A stretch of 64,000 bases of DNA from Sipunculus nudus (GCA_026874595.1 CM049311.1:49417676-49481675), one strand, 5' to 3'. Positions 47,677 through 59,359 are shown, numbered from the stretch's first letter. Translations and numbers: made by a program. The notes: a model not told the origin generated them from the letters alone.

Positions 47677-48226
47677 GGCATGAACTCTGGTCACCCATGA
47701 CCTGACCTGTGACCTTACTCTGGTGTACCAGTGTAATTTATTGCTAATAAGTCTATATAAAAAAAATCTTATTTCATGAATAATACTTATTAGTAAATAA
47801 AAATATATGGCTACAATAAGTCCTTTATAAGTTTATGGCTATATCTTTTAAGGTTTTAACAAATTTGCCTATGAAAGTTATTGAAACAATATTAACTATT
47901 ATTTATTTGGGACAATAATCAGAGGACAACTTTTCTCATATCAATAATGTCAAGGACAGGGTCATGTGACAAAAGATAAACATGACAGCATGGCAGGCTC
48001 AAAAAAACCAACAGGAGTTGAAATCTTAACATTTTCCTTATAAATGCACTTCTACATAATTTATATTTGCTCAAAAACAGTTTATAAGCCATTATTGGTA
48101 GGAAATTTGCTTAATTGCCTCTATTTTGTCTGCTTGTTTTGCAAATATCCCAATATACCCTTGCTACGCTTTTCCATAAGATGATCCCATTAACTGAAAT
48201 CTCATTTCATTTATAACCCATAACAA
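47389..48226 (+). mobile_element. Element E1, copy 2, with 9-bp target duplication
   Basis: An 838-bp insertion homologous on the opposite strand to 38568-39408, from TTGCCTTGG to CCCATAACAA. The 9-bp duplication AGTTATCCC flanks it exactly (47380-47388 and 48227-48235). A different 9-bp sequence flanks copy 1, so the element borders are fixed by two independent insertions. The terminal hairpin present in copy 1 is imperfect here. The AGGTCA-like cluster is retained as TGACCTGACCTGTGACC. The two copies differ by several percent, so insertion is not very recent. Confidence 0.8.
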
Positions 48227-48235
48227 AGTTATCCC

Positions 48236-48930
48236 CAACTGTCTGCATATTTCCTGTATTGCGTGCCGCACGAGCTTGCCCCGCATAGCTATGTTTGTTT
48301 TACACGCGCGCTAAGCCAATCAGATTTCTTCTACCAGTTCTGCAGATTTTTTAACCGCAGAGCCAATAAGATTTTACTTTATCCAGCGCAAACAGGTGTT
48401 GCAAACCTGAAGAATCCTGCTATTTCTCACAGCGTGTGAGTGGAAGCTCACTGGGCCGAGAGGTCACACGCTGTGATCAGAGCGTATTCCCAACCATTTT
48501 CCTCAAATAAGTGTTTGGCTACGGTCTAAGCCGAGAGGATGCAACAACTACACCGAATATTAAATGTCAAATGTTTCAATCGTTTTTCTTCCCGCTTTAT
48601 CCATTTTAATACGATTAATTAAAACATAATTAAATTTAAAAAAGTTATGCCAAACATATCTCATTTCAAAGCTTGGACATTTGCAAACTAATTTTGGCTG
48701 TATGCAGTTTTCGATGACATCTTAAAAAAATCTAATCTATCAGTATAAAGGTATTTAAACTGCAATCATCGTTAATTTGTAAAATGTTGAATTGGAACAG
48801 ACACAACATTCCCAGCATGTAACTTATTTCCTGCCTTGTTCAATGGCGACCGCGTTCTCTCCCAAGATACTCTTACTCCCAAATAAAACCAGATTTTCCT
48901 TTTCCAGGATGTGGCAAACATGCATATTTA
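48236..48930. other. Unassigned DNA
   Basis: No gene recognised. Two nearby words, CACAGCGTGTGAG and CACACGCTGTG (about 48430-48475), form a short inverted repeat. Confidence 0.5.
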
Positions 48931-48935
48931 TAGCC

Positions 48936-49215
48936 GGCTTCTGTGGCTTGGGGGTGGCGATCAGGACTCAAAGCCGGTAGCTCGTGAGTTCGAATCTCAG
49001 CCGAGGCGGTGAGATTTTTCACGGTCGGTCCCAACCCAGGGTGAGCGCTCTGCTGGCTTAATGGGAAGGCAGTTTTTCACTCACAAACGAGTGCGCCTTT
49101 CGAGGGTTCCTAGATGGTATGAGCCAGCAAAGGGGACGATCACACTCAGGGTCCATAGGTGCAGTATTCACCAGGCCTGATTAATTAAAACCAGGATATT
49201 AAATGAGTGGCATCC
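48936..49215 (+). mobile_element. tRNA-derived SINE-like element
   Basis: The head resembles a decayed tRNA: a TGGCGATCAGG stretch in the place of box A, and GTGAGTTCGAATCTC matching a Pol III box B (GGTTCGAATCC type), then GAGGC closing an acceptor-like stem. A body follows (CGGTCGGTCCCAACCCAGGG, GGCAGTTTTTCACTCACAAA) and a tail around TTAATTAAAACCAGG. The length of about 280 bp and the internal Pol III promoter fit a SINE. The fold is too decayed for a functional tRNA gene. Only one copy is in the window, so the family and borders are inferred. Confidence 0.55.
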
Positions 49216-49699
49216 TGTGATACTGGCCTGTCACGTAGTCCGAAACCGGACTGGAATTCTGCGAATGTACGTTTACCTAGTGAAGCTAGCATAAAAAAGG
49301 AAGCGGTTATTGCCAACAACAACAAAAATATGAAAAACAATATAACACGTAATTATACTTATATATCAACTATCGATCGATACAAGATGTCCAATATCGA
49401 AAAGAATTACTCCAGTCAATTATTGCTGTAACAAGATTCAATACGATTACGTTTTAATTAAGATTGTTCGTAGTCTGTGATTTACGTAAAAAAAATTTTG
49501 GCCGCGATTTTGGGGCGATTAAGGACTCATTACACGCTGTATGGCATATAGATTTGTTAAATCAATTAGACATTACACGTTTCGCACGTAACTAAAATAA
49601 CTCCGCTCGCCTCATATTTCCTGTGTGATCGTCATAGAACTACAGATATCTGTCTTATCGTATGGTTATCTTCATCAACACTGGTCACAATCTAATCGA
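49216..49699. other. Unassigned AT-rich DNA
   Basis: No gene or repeat recognised. Confidence 0.5.
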
Positions 49700-49729
49700 T
49701 TCTTCGTTGACAATTTACCGAAAAGCCCT

Positions 49730-49815
49730 ATAAATTTCATATGATTCCGTTAATGATTGCTTTAGTTATGTTGTGAACAAGCAAACAAACACACGATTGG
49801 GAATGGCAGAGGCAA
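49730..49815 (+). mobile_element. M1 element, truncated right end
   Basis: GTTATGTTGTGAACAAGC, then AAACAAACACACGA and a decayed GGCAGAGG terminus match the right part of copies 1 and 3. Confidence 0.4.
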
Positions 49816-50275
49816 ATATATTTAGGGAAGTACGATTTAGGAGGAAGATCAATGCCAATTCAGATCTAATTGAACGTCATAATGTCTGTTAAACAATGGC
49901 AGAAATGGCCCATCTATGGACAGTTTCAAATCTGTTTTAGGACGTACAGCGTGGCGCGGCATAAATATACCAGCAGCCAGACAATGCTCTGAATCAGCAG
50001 CAACTCATTTCCTCTGACAGCACTAATTGTTTCCTGGAACAGTAATACTAAGTTTCTTCCAATTTTAATATTTTTTTTTCATCTACTAGGACCACGGGAG
50101 CATCGGACCATGTTTGTTGACTACTGTGTCATAAGCTACGCTAGCACATAGCAAAAAAGCACTGTGATAATACTAGTGTATAGTTTGAATGGTTTATTTG
50201 GATTTTGAATATTTACAGAGAATTGTCCTTTTCTTATATCGGGGATAATAAGAGACATGTATTTAAGCATATGGA
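49816..50275. other. Unassigned DNA
   Basis: No gene or clear repeat recognised. Confidence 0.45.
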
Positions 50276-50729
50276 CAGTGCTGGAGGAGTCGAGTCCGAT
50301 ACAGGTCTTTTATCAGGGACTTGGACTCGAGGGTCACGAAATCGGACTTGTACTGGAACACGCAGGCAAGGACTCGAGAAGTCAGGCCGAGTCCATCTTG
50401 AGTCCAGGAAGAAAAATGCTCGGTCAGATACTTTAAGACTTTTATAAATGCTGGAACTACTATTGAATGTTACACAAAATACCAAGCTCTAGCTGTGCAT
50501 TGGGAGCTAAATGTGATGAAAAATTCTAGGCAAAAACACGGGTAAAATAACATAAATATAAACTATATTCGAATTTGCATTTTAAACTGCTTTTAATCAG
50601 GGGATTTTTAATAGACTCGGACTCAGAGCTCGGCTTCTGAATACCTTGGACTCGAACCACAAGGAGTCTTCCGGCCTGGACCAGAACTAGCTCTGGGACT
50701 CGGATAGTGTGGACTCCATTACCACACTG
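50276..50729. mobile_element. GACTCG-rich element with CAGTG ends
   Basis: The left part carries GAGTCGAGTCCGA and GGACTTGGACTCGAGGG. The right part carries the reverse words (AGACTCGGACTCAGAGC, CTTGGACTCGAACC). The outer ends read CAGTGCTGG and CCACACTG, a short inverted repeat starting CAGTG as in hAT elements. I see no matching 8-bp duplication, so the hAT link is weak. Frames on both strands are by-products of the repeat. Confidence 0.4.
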
Positions 50730-50774
50730 CTTACTTATTTTATGAGAAGCCGGAAAAATAATGGAACCGATCAT

Positions 50775-51120
50775 AATTCACACAGACTTTTAACATGAAG
50801 ACATTTTCATATGACAAATATAATTTATTTTGTATGACACTGACATCAGTTTTAATTATTTCCTTTATTTCTCGTGCAATTATTAAGCGAAGTCAGATTT
50901 GATGGATTAAAATGGTCCACCAAAATATCTAAAGATGACAAGTAAAATTAACCGTGAACTCTCTCCATAACCAAGATACCAGGGAGTATCGGGGGTACGT
51001 GAATTAAGAAGGACACTAAAAAGAACTGTATTTCTTTATGCCTTATGGAGTGAATTTTTCCTCACATTTACCGCTGCTTGTAAAACTGCGGATGATTAAG
51101 ACCATTCCGGACAGCAAAGG
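50775..51120. other. Unassigned AT-rich DNA
   Basis: Nothing recognised between the GACTCG element and the TA microsatellite. Confidence 0.45.
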
Positions 51121-51136
51121 AACTGGTATTTGGCAG

Positions 51137-51144
51137 ATATATAC

Positions 51145-51203
<59 letters not shown>

Positions 51204-51219
51204 GAGAGAGAGAGAGAGA
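51137..51219. repeat. (TA)n followed by (GA)n
   Basis: About 60 bp of TA followed by 18 bp of GA. Tyr/Ile frames through it are artefacts. Confidence 0.95.
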
Positions 51220-51729
51220 TGACATTTTAAAAAAGAGTTGAAGTAACTATTTATCTGGTGATAAGCGAATTGGCGAAAATACAAATAGGCAGTTTAACGG
51301 GGCCATTCGATATATATAAATCTAAATATTCTGGGAATACAGCTTGGAAACTACACTACATGTTCAGCAGAGTAAGGGTGCTTCGGCATTTTTTTTTCAG
51401 ATTTTCCTATTTTTACAGCAAATTCCAGACCATTGTGGAAGCGATGCAAAAGAACACGATAAACTAATAGGGCATTGTAAGCGGGTGCTATATATAGTTA
51501 GGTAATTGTATGTCTGTTCTGTTCTACATTAATCTGATGGATATACTGCAGTTGAGAATAGGACATTCATTTGAATAGTAATAAAATATAGAAAAGGCTT
51601 CAGGCACTGGGATTTGCACGTTTCTGCGATCGAAATCGATCTTTCACTTAACATTCAGATAGGCCTTCAAGAAGTAAATGTAATTTCATTTCTGCCTCGC
51701 TTTTTCACAATTCAATAAACTAGTATTAT

Positions 51730-52070
51730 TGGGCTTTGGGCCTGCCTGAGTTTGGACGCGCTTTTCCCAGTTTATTGGGTAAATGGGAAAATTGTATAGT
51801 CAGCAATTCTGAGGAAATGTGGTTATTGGATAAAGGTGAAAATGAAAATTCTGCAACGAGGGATCCATGCCATTTGGCCATAAAAGGCTATCTTCATGGT
51901 CTTCCTCTTACCCACGGGAATGTCGAGCAAAGTCTAACAAGACCATTTATCTCCGGAATATATATTTTGATGTAGCAATCAGTCGTCCTGAAACTGTCGG
52001 TAACTATACAAAGCCGTTTTTTTTAACTTGGACGGTTCATCATGCACCTACACTAACTCTACAAATATAA
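51730..52070 (+). pseudogene. Possible hAT-like transposase C-terminal relic
   Basis: The frame from about 51736 gives LPEFGRAFPSLLGKW and later YLHGLPLTHGNVEQSL. A one-base shift then gives SNKTIYLRN. Together this resembles the (L)xLSHGNADVERGFSxNK stretch near the C-terminus of some hAT-like proteins, with losses and a frameshift. The rest of the frame is not recognisable. The similarity is short and is stated as resemblance, so chance is possible. Confidence 0.22.
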
Positions 52071-52163
52071 ATTTTGCTTCCTTTTATTTATAATACATTT
52101 ATAATGGGAAGCATTAATCATTTTTAAACAAATATTCTTTATTTAGGTTATTTGAAATTAGTA

Positions 52164-52396
52164 CCTCCGTTTGTTAGTTTTTCACAACATTACAAAAGAA
52201 GTTATATATCTCATTTTCGGGAATGGTTTTGTGAAGCATTGTGGATCCGGCATATGATTCGTATTCAGTAACGTCATTTGGAATATTCACAAATGTACAG
52301 TCACATATGCAGGAACGAAGCTTGGAATATGGGCTGAATAAGTGAATCCAATCACGGAGTTTTCCCCACAATAGGGAATCCCCAACATGGCAGAGG
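52164..52396 (-). mobile_element. M1 element, copy (reverse)
   Basis: From CCTCCGTTTGTTAG to ATGGCAGAGG, with GTGGATCCGGCATATG, the phrase ACAAATGTACAGTCAC and TATGCAGGAACGAAGC between. The order matches the complete copy at 28728-29026. The minus-strand frame at 52174-52467 lies within it. Confidence 0.62.
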
Positions 52397-54599
52397 CTTT
52401 CATTTCTTAGAATGCAGATTTCACTCGAGTAATCCATCGACCATGAAAATGTTGAATTTGCCATCATAGCAGATTAAAACAAATAAGAAAACACACATTT
52501 GCATCTTTAATATAAAACAGACTCAAAAATATGAAATTCCCTGTTCTTAATTTCGTGGAATCCATTTTCTCATGAACATCTTTACAGTACATTAATATTT
52601 CATACGCCTCGGTTTGAACAAATGACTTCCTGATTTACAGATGAACAATTAGAAACTCGTCTCGCCCATATCAAGATTAATCAAGACAGAAACACCGCTT
52701 ATCCTGGGACAGCGGAATGGACACATTGTTCTTTAAAATTTCGCGATCTCTCCTTCTTTTCACTCCCACTTCATTTAGTATAATAGTCACATCAAAGTGA
52801 GAAACCTGCACCATGCAAAACACTAATTAATGACATGGGCAAAGCATTAGCTAATTACCGCTTCCCTGTATGGTCCGCTATGGCAATACCAGTACCTACC
52901 TGATTAAAATTATCGTTTTTCTTCCTCATATTTGGTATTTCACCGCGGATTAACAATCGGGTGTGTCCATGAATCCGGTCCACTTAACGAACGATTGTGC
53001 AAACACTTTTTTGTGCGCTGCGCCGCTTTTAATCATTTTAGAACGCTGAATTAGCCGGACAGCTGCGCCGTAGGTGGCTGAAACAATACCGCCTGGAGAC
53101 TGAGAGATTGTACACAGAAGAAAAAAAAACGTTGACACCAGAGCTAGCTGAAGATGGAGAAGATTGGGTTAAAGAGTGAGGGATGAGGAGACAAAACTGT
53201 CAGCCTCCGCAGTCATTAGAGATGCTGAATGGACGGAAATACTACAGCACTATCTCAGAAATGGACACTTTATCGTGTAAACTATTTTTTTATGTACATT
53301 GCGATGGGTTCAATACAACAATCGCTGAATGGAACGGTTTTTGATGTCCACACACATTATAAATACAGGAAATACTAAACGATAGGGACGATACATCACA
53401 TGCCGAAAAAAAAACAGGATAATACGATTTACGATAAACCACAGCTGTTTTTCCCCTGATGCGTTACGGATTCCCCATGAATTTATGCTCAAATGCGAAA
53501 TTTCAGCTGTACACACATTCTTGGTACCTTCGATGAGGTTCGAGGGTCACGGTTGTCTGACAGCCACAATCACATGCCAGCCTACACTCCTCACTCAGCG
53601 GTAATACACTGCAGCTCCGCTTTGTACAACAAGATTCTCCGGGTTTCATCACCAGGACAGGGTGAGGTATGTCTCTGTTAATATTGCCATAAGGTGTCTA
53701 ATAACAGGGTACTCTGCAAGAAAATTTACTTCCTGTACACAACTTAACATAATGGAGCAGACCACTGACCGTAATAAGCACACTTCCGGAGGCGCGCGAT
53801 CTCACCACTATCGCTTTAATGAAACAGCGGCGAGATTTCATCGTTGGTCCGTCGACCTAATCAGCGGACCTTACTGCCTTCCTTTGCTATGAAGGGTTCA
53901 TTTGCTTTCTTATTGAACGAAGGCGGTCTTTCTACTATATAAACAGATTGACTTTTTTTTAATTTTAAAGTGATACGATGCCATATTATATTATCAAAAC
54001 AATTCTTAAAGGTACAAATATAGGGTTTTTTTAAATTATTTTCAACCGGATTTAGATGTAAAAGCATCTCCGTGACGTTATGTGTGACGCCTATCAACAG
54101 GGATCTACAAAAAACTCTGAGGACAGACCTCCACCTATAGATCCAATTACATCCATACTCTGATGTTTCACGAGGATTCCTCTACATTTAAACTCAATTA
54201 ACTTATTTTACAACAAACATACAGACATACATAAACATGATCATAATTCAAACAAATATGACTATTTAATGAATGTATTTTTACTTTATATTTATTATGT
54301 ATTTTAACAATCAAGAATTATCTGTTAATATGTTAATACGTCTAATGAATAGCAAAGATGCAATAACCTCATGAATGATCCAGTTGAATTACTTTTCTTT
54401 CTCTCATAAGACCATCTGATATTTTCTTTCCATCCTTTCATCAGATTTATTAAAGCCACCAAGCAAACGTGCTATGAATATATTCTTTTTATCATTGGAC
54501 TAAAAGTGATCGAAACTTTAATTATAATATTATAATAAACAGTTGACCCAGGGTTCATAACGCTCAGTTAACTAGGGAGACAAAAGGAATTTTATCATC
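52397..54599. other. Unassigned DNA
   Basis: No gene that I can support. Short frames at 52950-53138 and 53310-53516 (minus), and 53493-53681 and 53662-53892 (plus), have no recognised motif. The 53500-53870 part has a more balanced base composition than its flanks. Confidence 0.45.
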
Positions 54600-54790
54600 T
54601 GAATGCCAAATATTGTAGGTGGTATCCGCATTCAACTGAACCATAGCTTGGAAGATATGGTTAACAGAGACCTTATTTCAGGTTTCCAAGGAGATTTTCC
54701 ATGGACCTTCCTGGATGTCAATTAAGTTAGAAGATTATAGGTGCAATGGTTACGATTTGAGCGCTGTTAACGGACGACCGCATCTTTGAA
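54600..54790 (+). repeat. Dispersed repeat R5, copy 2
   Basis: CTTATTTCAGGTTTCCAAGG, CCTGGATGTCAATTAAG and GGTTACGATTTGAGCGC followed by TAACGGACGACCG are colinear with the copy at 45385-45625. Confidence 0.6.
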
Positions 54791-55450
54791 GGTGTCGAAA
54801 TAGATAAATAAATGCGTAAAAATTCTTTTAAAAAATCCAGCTGGCACTACCAGTCTGCAGGAACTGATGAAACACTCCATGATCAATAAGCACGCAAAGA
54901 ATCATGGTGATCAATGCATTAGTTATTCAGATACTGGAGCTTTTGTTTCAAATGTTTAATTATTCTGGGGATACCTTCGAGTTAGCCGTGACAAACACGG
55001 CTCATTTAGGCCCTTCTGTTACGACCCATAATGTAATAACTGGTCCATAATGTAATAACGGCCCATATTGTAATAAAAACGACCCATAATGTAATAATAG
55101 CCCATAATGTAATAAAAACGGCCCATATTGTAATAACTATACCCTGCCCATATTGTAATAAAATCGCAAGTGGGTAAAACGGCCCATATTGTAATAAAAT
55201 CGAAGGTGGGTAAAACGGCCAATAATTTTATAAATCAAAGTTCATGCAAATTAACTTAGACAATTCAAATATTGACTTCTCGTGACACGAATGTGTAAGT
55301 GAACATACAAGTATGAAAAACCACTGGATTACATAATGACTATTTGTTTAAAACGGTGACCAAGCTAATATGAGCGAAATATGGCCATGATTCATGAATA
55401 TCCTTTTGTTGAATCAGTGTTTAAATAGGGTGATAAAGTATTTAAACAAG

Positions 55451-55458
55451 ATAATATA

Positions 55459-55505
<47 letters not shown>
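55451..55505. repeat. (TA)n microsatellite
   Basis: A TA tract with two TGTA interruptions inside the fold-back element. Confidence 0.95.
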
Positions 55506-55507
<2 letters not shown>

Positions 55508-55958
55508 ATCGCCAAAATGTAAATATTTTGTCAATTTTAACAGATAAAATATACAAAACTCTCATTATCGATACATTTTAATGTATTTTAATTCTTTTTA
55601 AAATATAATTGAAAGTTTTAATTTCAGTGCGTTTTGCTCAATGTATCAAAGAGAATATTTTATATGATCTCTCGAAACCTCCCGAGATTTGGAAATTATA
55701 AATGGAGGTACTGCTGCAATTTTTTTGTGCCTATATATGTATTGGTTAAGATGTCTTAGGTTAACATGTATAACACGTCGCATAGATTAAGAGCTTTCAA
55801 CGCACGTATTTGAAGTTAAAACCTGGATGCGTCATTCGTGCGATTCAAGAGTTTACAATTTAATTTTTAAAAATAATTAGCCCAAACAACAAAACAACAA
55901 TTTGAAAATGCCGGTTTCTGTGTTCTAGAGGTAGAGCATAGGGCGCAGAGCGGGGAGA

Positions 55959-56008
55959 TTATATATATATATATATATATTAAAATAATAATAATAATAA
56001 TAATAATA

Positions 56009-56053
<45 letters not shown>

Positions 56054-56055
56054 CG
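55959..56055. repeat. (TA)n, (AAT)n and (ATT)n compound microsatellite
   Basis: TA repeats pass into AAT repeats, then to ATT repeats, giving a long self-complementary hairpin in the centre of the fold-back element. Confidence 0.95.
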
Positions 56056-56483
56056 TTATATTTTATGTATGAAAATATGATTTTTTTATTCAATTGTGAA
56101 CCATGGTTTCATTAAGGTTAGTAACAGGTTCATGGAGAGGGTATTTGAGGGGGCAGGATATTATGTAAATGACACTAAGCGTGTGCTCTGTCATTCTTGA
56201 GCTTAAACCTATGTTATTACAATATAAATATGTTATTACAATATGGGTCGTTTTTCTCACTTCCCGTTTTATTACAATATGGGTAGGGTATGATTATTAC
56301 AATATGGGCCGTTATTACAATATGGGCCGTTTTTTATTACATTATGGGCCGTTATTACAGTATGGGCCAGTTTTATTACAATATGGGAAGGGTATGATTA
56401 TTACATTTTGGGTCGTTTTTATTACAATATGGGCCGTTATTACATTATGGGCCGGTTATTACATTATGGGTTGTAACACCTTC

Positions 56484-57020
56484 CTACTTAGTCGTGACAC
56501 AAGCCAAATTGAGGACCGCCCTGCAAGAACAAGCCACGCTTTATAACCTTATCTCCGATTACAGTCAGCATTTTTTATTTACCTTTCCAAACTTTCGTTC
56601 CCATCAAAGACAATGTCCGAATGCACCAACCTGACCCATTAATTCCCCATTTACATGTCGTATGTACCGCTTAATGACAGTAAATAACCTGTGCTCTTAT
56701 GAGGTAACGGCGGCTAGCAGCTGTTAGGTGCAAACTAAATGAGATCTTGGTATGAGAGACTGACTTAATTAGAGTCTAAAAATCAGAGGACCAGGAGATA
56801 TTTGGAGAAATTTTCATGGCTATTTATGCACTGATAGCTGAGCATTAGCATTGAAATCGACAGAAAACCTTAACCACGTACATTACTCATATATTTATTT
56901 CCACTGGTGTAAGAATTAAACCTTGCGTATTTAGAGCTAATTTTAAAACGTACGTGGCCTCGCTGAATAGACAAAATATTAATCCAGTGATTTCAGTCTT
57001 CTTTCCAAGCTGATGTTTAT
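56484..57020. other. Unassigned DNA
   Basis: No gene recognised. Confidence 0.5.
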
Positions 57021-57022
57021 AT

Positions 57023-57023
<1 letters not shown>

Positions 57024-57063
<40 letters not shown>

Positions 57064-57097
57064 ATAATAATAATAATACTTATAATAATAATAATAA

Positions 57098-57128
<31 letters not shown>

Positions 57129-57130
57129 AA
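57024..57130. repeat. (CTA)n-(ATA)n-(GAA)n compound microsatellite
   Basis: Three adjoining trinucleotide tracts of about 40, 38 and 30 bp. Homopolymeric Leu/Ile/Arg and Ser frames on the two strands are artefacts. Confidence 0.95.
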
Positions 57131-58255
57131 TGAGTAGAAGAATAATTCTTACTTTTATGTTTACCATCAAATCATTTATTGTAAAACATAATTATAAATT
57201 AATTATCAATAATATTAGATTGACACTGTTAACTTTTTTCTCTATTTTTTTCTTCATTGGTAGTATTGATTTTTGTATTAAAATCATACATTTTATCTAG
57301 TTTGTTATTATTGGTATCAAAATTTGCAAAATTATCAGCTTAAAATAATATTGATATAGGGCTATTGGTACAGTGACAAATATAATTGCAATTTAAATTC
57401 AGTTATTATAAAAATCACAAATATTGTTTTAATTATACACGTATTGTGAATATGATTTTACAGTTATTAATATCATCCTGACACCCAATTATAGAATTCA
57501 CAATTAATTGTCATGATGTCAGCAGAGTATCTACACTGATAGCTCTAAAATAATTATGCTGGAATTGTTGATTCAATTGGTATTTAAACAGTTGAAAAAA
57601 TGTGAATAGTAATACGGTATAATTTTCCAAGTGGTATTAAAGTTTATTTTTTTTAATAATTAATGCATAAAAAATCCTTTAAACAATCTCCGAAAATTCT
57701 CCGTGAATTCTCCAGCGCTCTCACGGATTTCCACTGAGAATAATGCTTGAAGTACACACACACAATGTTATCGCTCATATATACACCTGGAGGAGCGTCA
57801 TTGACTGTTCACATCCAGGAAATGTCAAATACAACCAGAACTACTTCTCCGCTGACATGTGCAAGACTTCGACCTTTTTAGCATGAACTGAGCTAAGAGC
57901 AAGCGTGTTTTGCTCATAAACAGTGAGGCTCTCTAGTGATGGAGGTGAACACTACTAAGTGTTTCGGCTACCCTCATAATCAGCCAATCAGAGATGCCTT
58001 GGCAGACAATAATATACGAATATATTGGGTAAAAACGGAATATTTCACACACATGGTAGGTGTCGTTGACAAGAAACTTATTAAAAGGTCTAGCGATTTT
58101 ATTTGAAGTGACACGATTCTTGTAAACAATGAGGCGTGGTCAAAAATTACGAAAATATTTGCATCTCATAGGGCCTTATAATGCGTTCCTCAGTCTTGCA
58201 TGTTCAGGCACTCTGGCATGGCAGTGATCTGGCGGTAATGTTAGAGGGCCGATCT
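57131..58255. other. Unassigned AT-rich DNA
   Basis: No gene or repeat family recognised. Confidence 0.5.
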
Positions 58256-58259
58256 GGCG

Positions 58260-58450
58260 CTATTTTTGAGTCACATAGCTCGAAGGATGTGGGTACCTAA
58301 TTTCAGGTTTCCAAGGAGATTTATCATAAACCTCCCTGGATCTCAAGTAACAAGATTCGAGGTCCTGCGGTTACGATTTGTGACTCGTTAACAGATCGAC
58401 GGACGGACGACGGACAAAGGGTGATTGCTATAGCCCAACATGACTGAAAG
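58260..58450 (+). repeat. Dispersed repeat R5, copy 3
   Basis: TAATTTCAGGTTTCCAAGGA, then GGTTACGATTTGTGACTC, ACGGACGGACGACGGACAAA and GGGTGATTGCTATAGCCC. This copy shows the most complete GACGGACG tail. Confidence 0.65.
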
Positions 58451-59355
58451 TCAGCTGAGCTGATAATAATAGTAAAGAGGTAAAGAGTAAATTGCATAAT
58501 TTCTGTTTAAAGTCGCAACATGTTGTTGATATTATTAAACTTTGGATTTTATGTTGCATAATTCAATAACTTTTCATTTTTTTTCAGATATTTTTATAAT
58601 AAAATTTAGTGTATAGGTGTATTGGTGATTTTGATGGGATTAATAATCAACTGAACCTATATTTTCGCTTTAAAAAATGTGGGGTCAAATCCTAATAGGC
58701 TTCTATTATACCATACCATAAATAATTAACTATTAATATTTTATCATTGTTTAAGTTATAAAGGAAAAATAAGTGTCATTTCTTTACTTATTTTTCTTGA
58801 CGTGATATATGAGTACGCGAAGTCATTGACAAATATACCAATTATTAATCATAAACATACATATATCAGTTAGAACATGAAGTGAACCACATTTTCTCAC
58901 ACAATAAAATGTGGTTTCAACGCCTAATAGTCTTCTACTATATACTGATATAAATAATATATAATAGTGTTATATATGTTAGATATATGCAGTAAAAAAT
59001 AAGTGTCAATTCTTGACTTTTTTTTCGCGACGTCATTGACATAAATACGAAAAGTGGGTTCACTTTGCATAAAATAAATGTGGGTAGAGAGGTGATAATT
59101 CGTAAAAAAAAATGTGGGTTCACTAGCTGAGTGTCTATTAAGGACTGGACCCACATGTTTCTGCATAAAAATGGGGGTGCAGTTGGTGTTTTATCCGCCT
59201 GAAGTTCATCCCCGCATTATGCACCTATACCAAATTAGGATTCGAGAAAAATGTTGCTATTGTGATGTGAGTGAAATCTAGCAGTTACATACCCAACGTT
59301 GAATAAGGAGGGCTGCCAGGGGAGTAGAGAAGCCATGTGTTTTAAAGTGAGTCGG
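58451..59355. other. Unassigned DNA with a duplicated phrase
   Basis: A phrase containing AATAAGTGTCA and TTCTTGAC with TATATG nearby occurs twice (about 58735-58805 and 58960-59035), a diverged local duplication of about 230 bp spacing. No gene recognised. Confidence 0.5.
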
Positions 59356-59359
59356 ATAT

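Larger units (their letters stand above)
55017..56478. mobile_element. Fold-back element with tandemly repeated inverted arms
   Basis: The ends are TGTTACGACCC and GGGTTGTAACA, and the 5-bp repeat CCTTC flanks it (55012-55016 and 56479-56483). Each arm (55017-55215 and about 56208-56478) is a string of RCCCATAATGTAATAA-type words, inverted between the arms. The 1-kb centre is AT-rich and holds TA and TAA/TTA microsatellites. Frames in the arms are by-products of the repeat. TGT...ACA ends with a 4-5 bp duplication recall integrase-like transposons such as Ginger, but no transposase is present, so this is a non-autonomous fold-back element of unknown family. Confidence 0.78.

Noticed and set aside
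38568-48226. Long inverted repeats as ends of one 9.7-kb Polinton-like element
   Set aside because: Each 840-bp copy has its own, different 9-bp target duplication, so they are two separate insertions. The DNA between them holds unrelated repeats and no polymerase or integrase.
48936-49010. Functional tRNA gene
   Set aside because: A box B-like sequence is present, but box A, the acceptor pairing and the anticodon arm are not convincing. A SINE-like body follows.
57013-57300. Frame with Leu, Ile and Arg homopolymers
   Set aside because: Translation of the CTA/ATA/GAA microsatellite.
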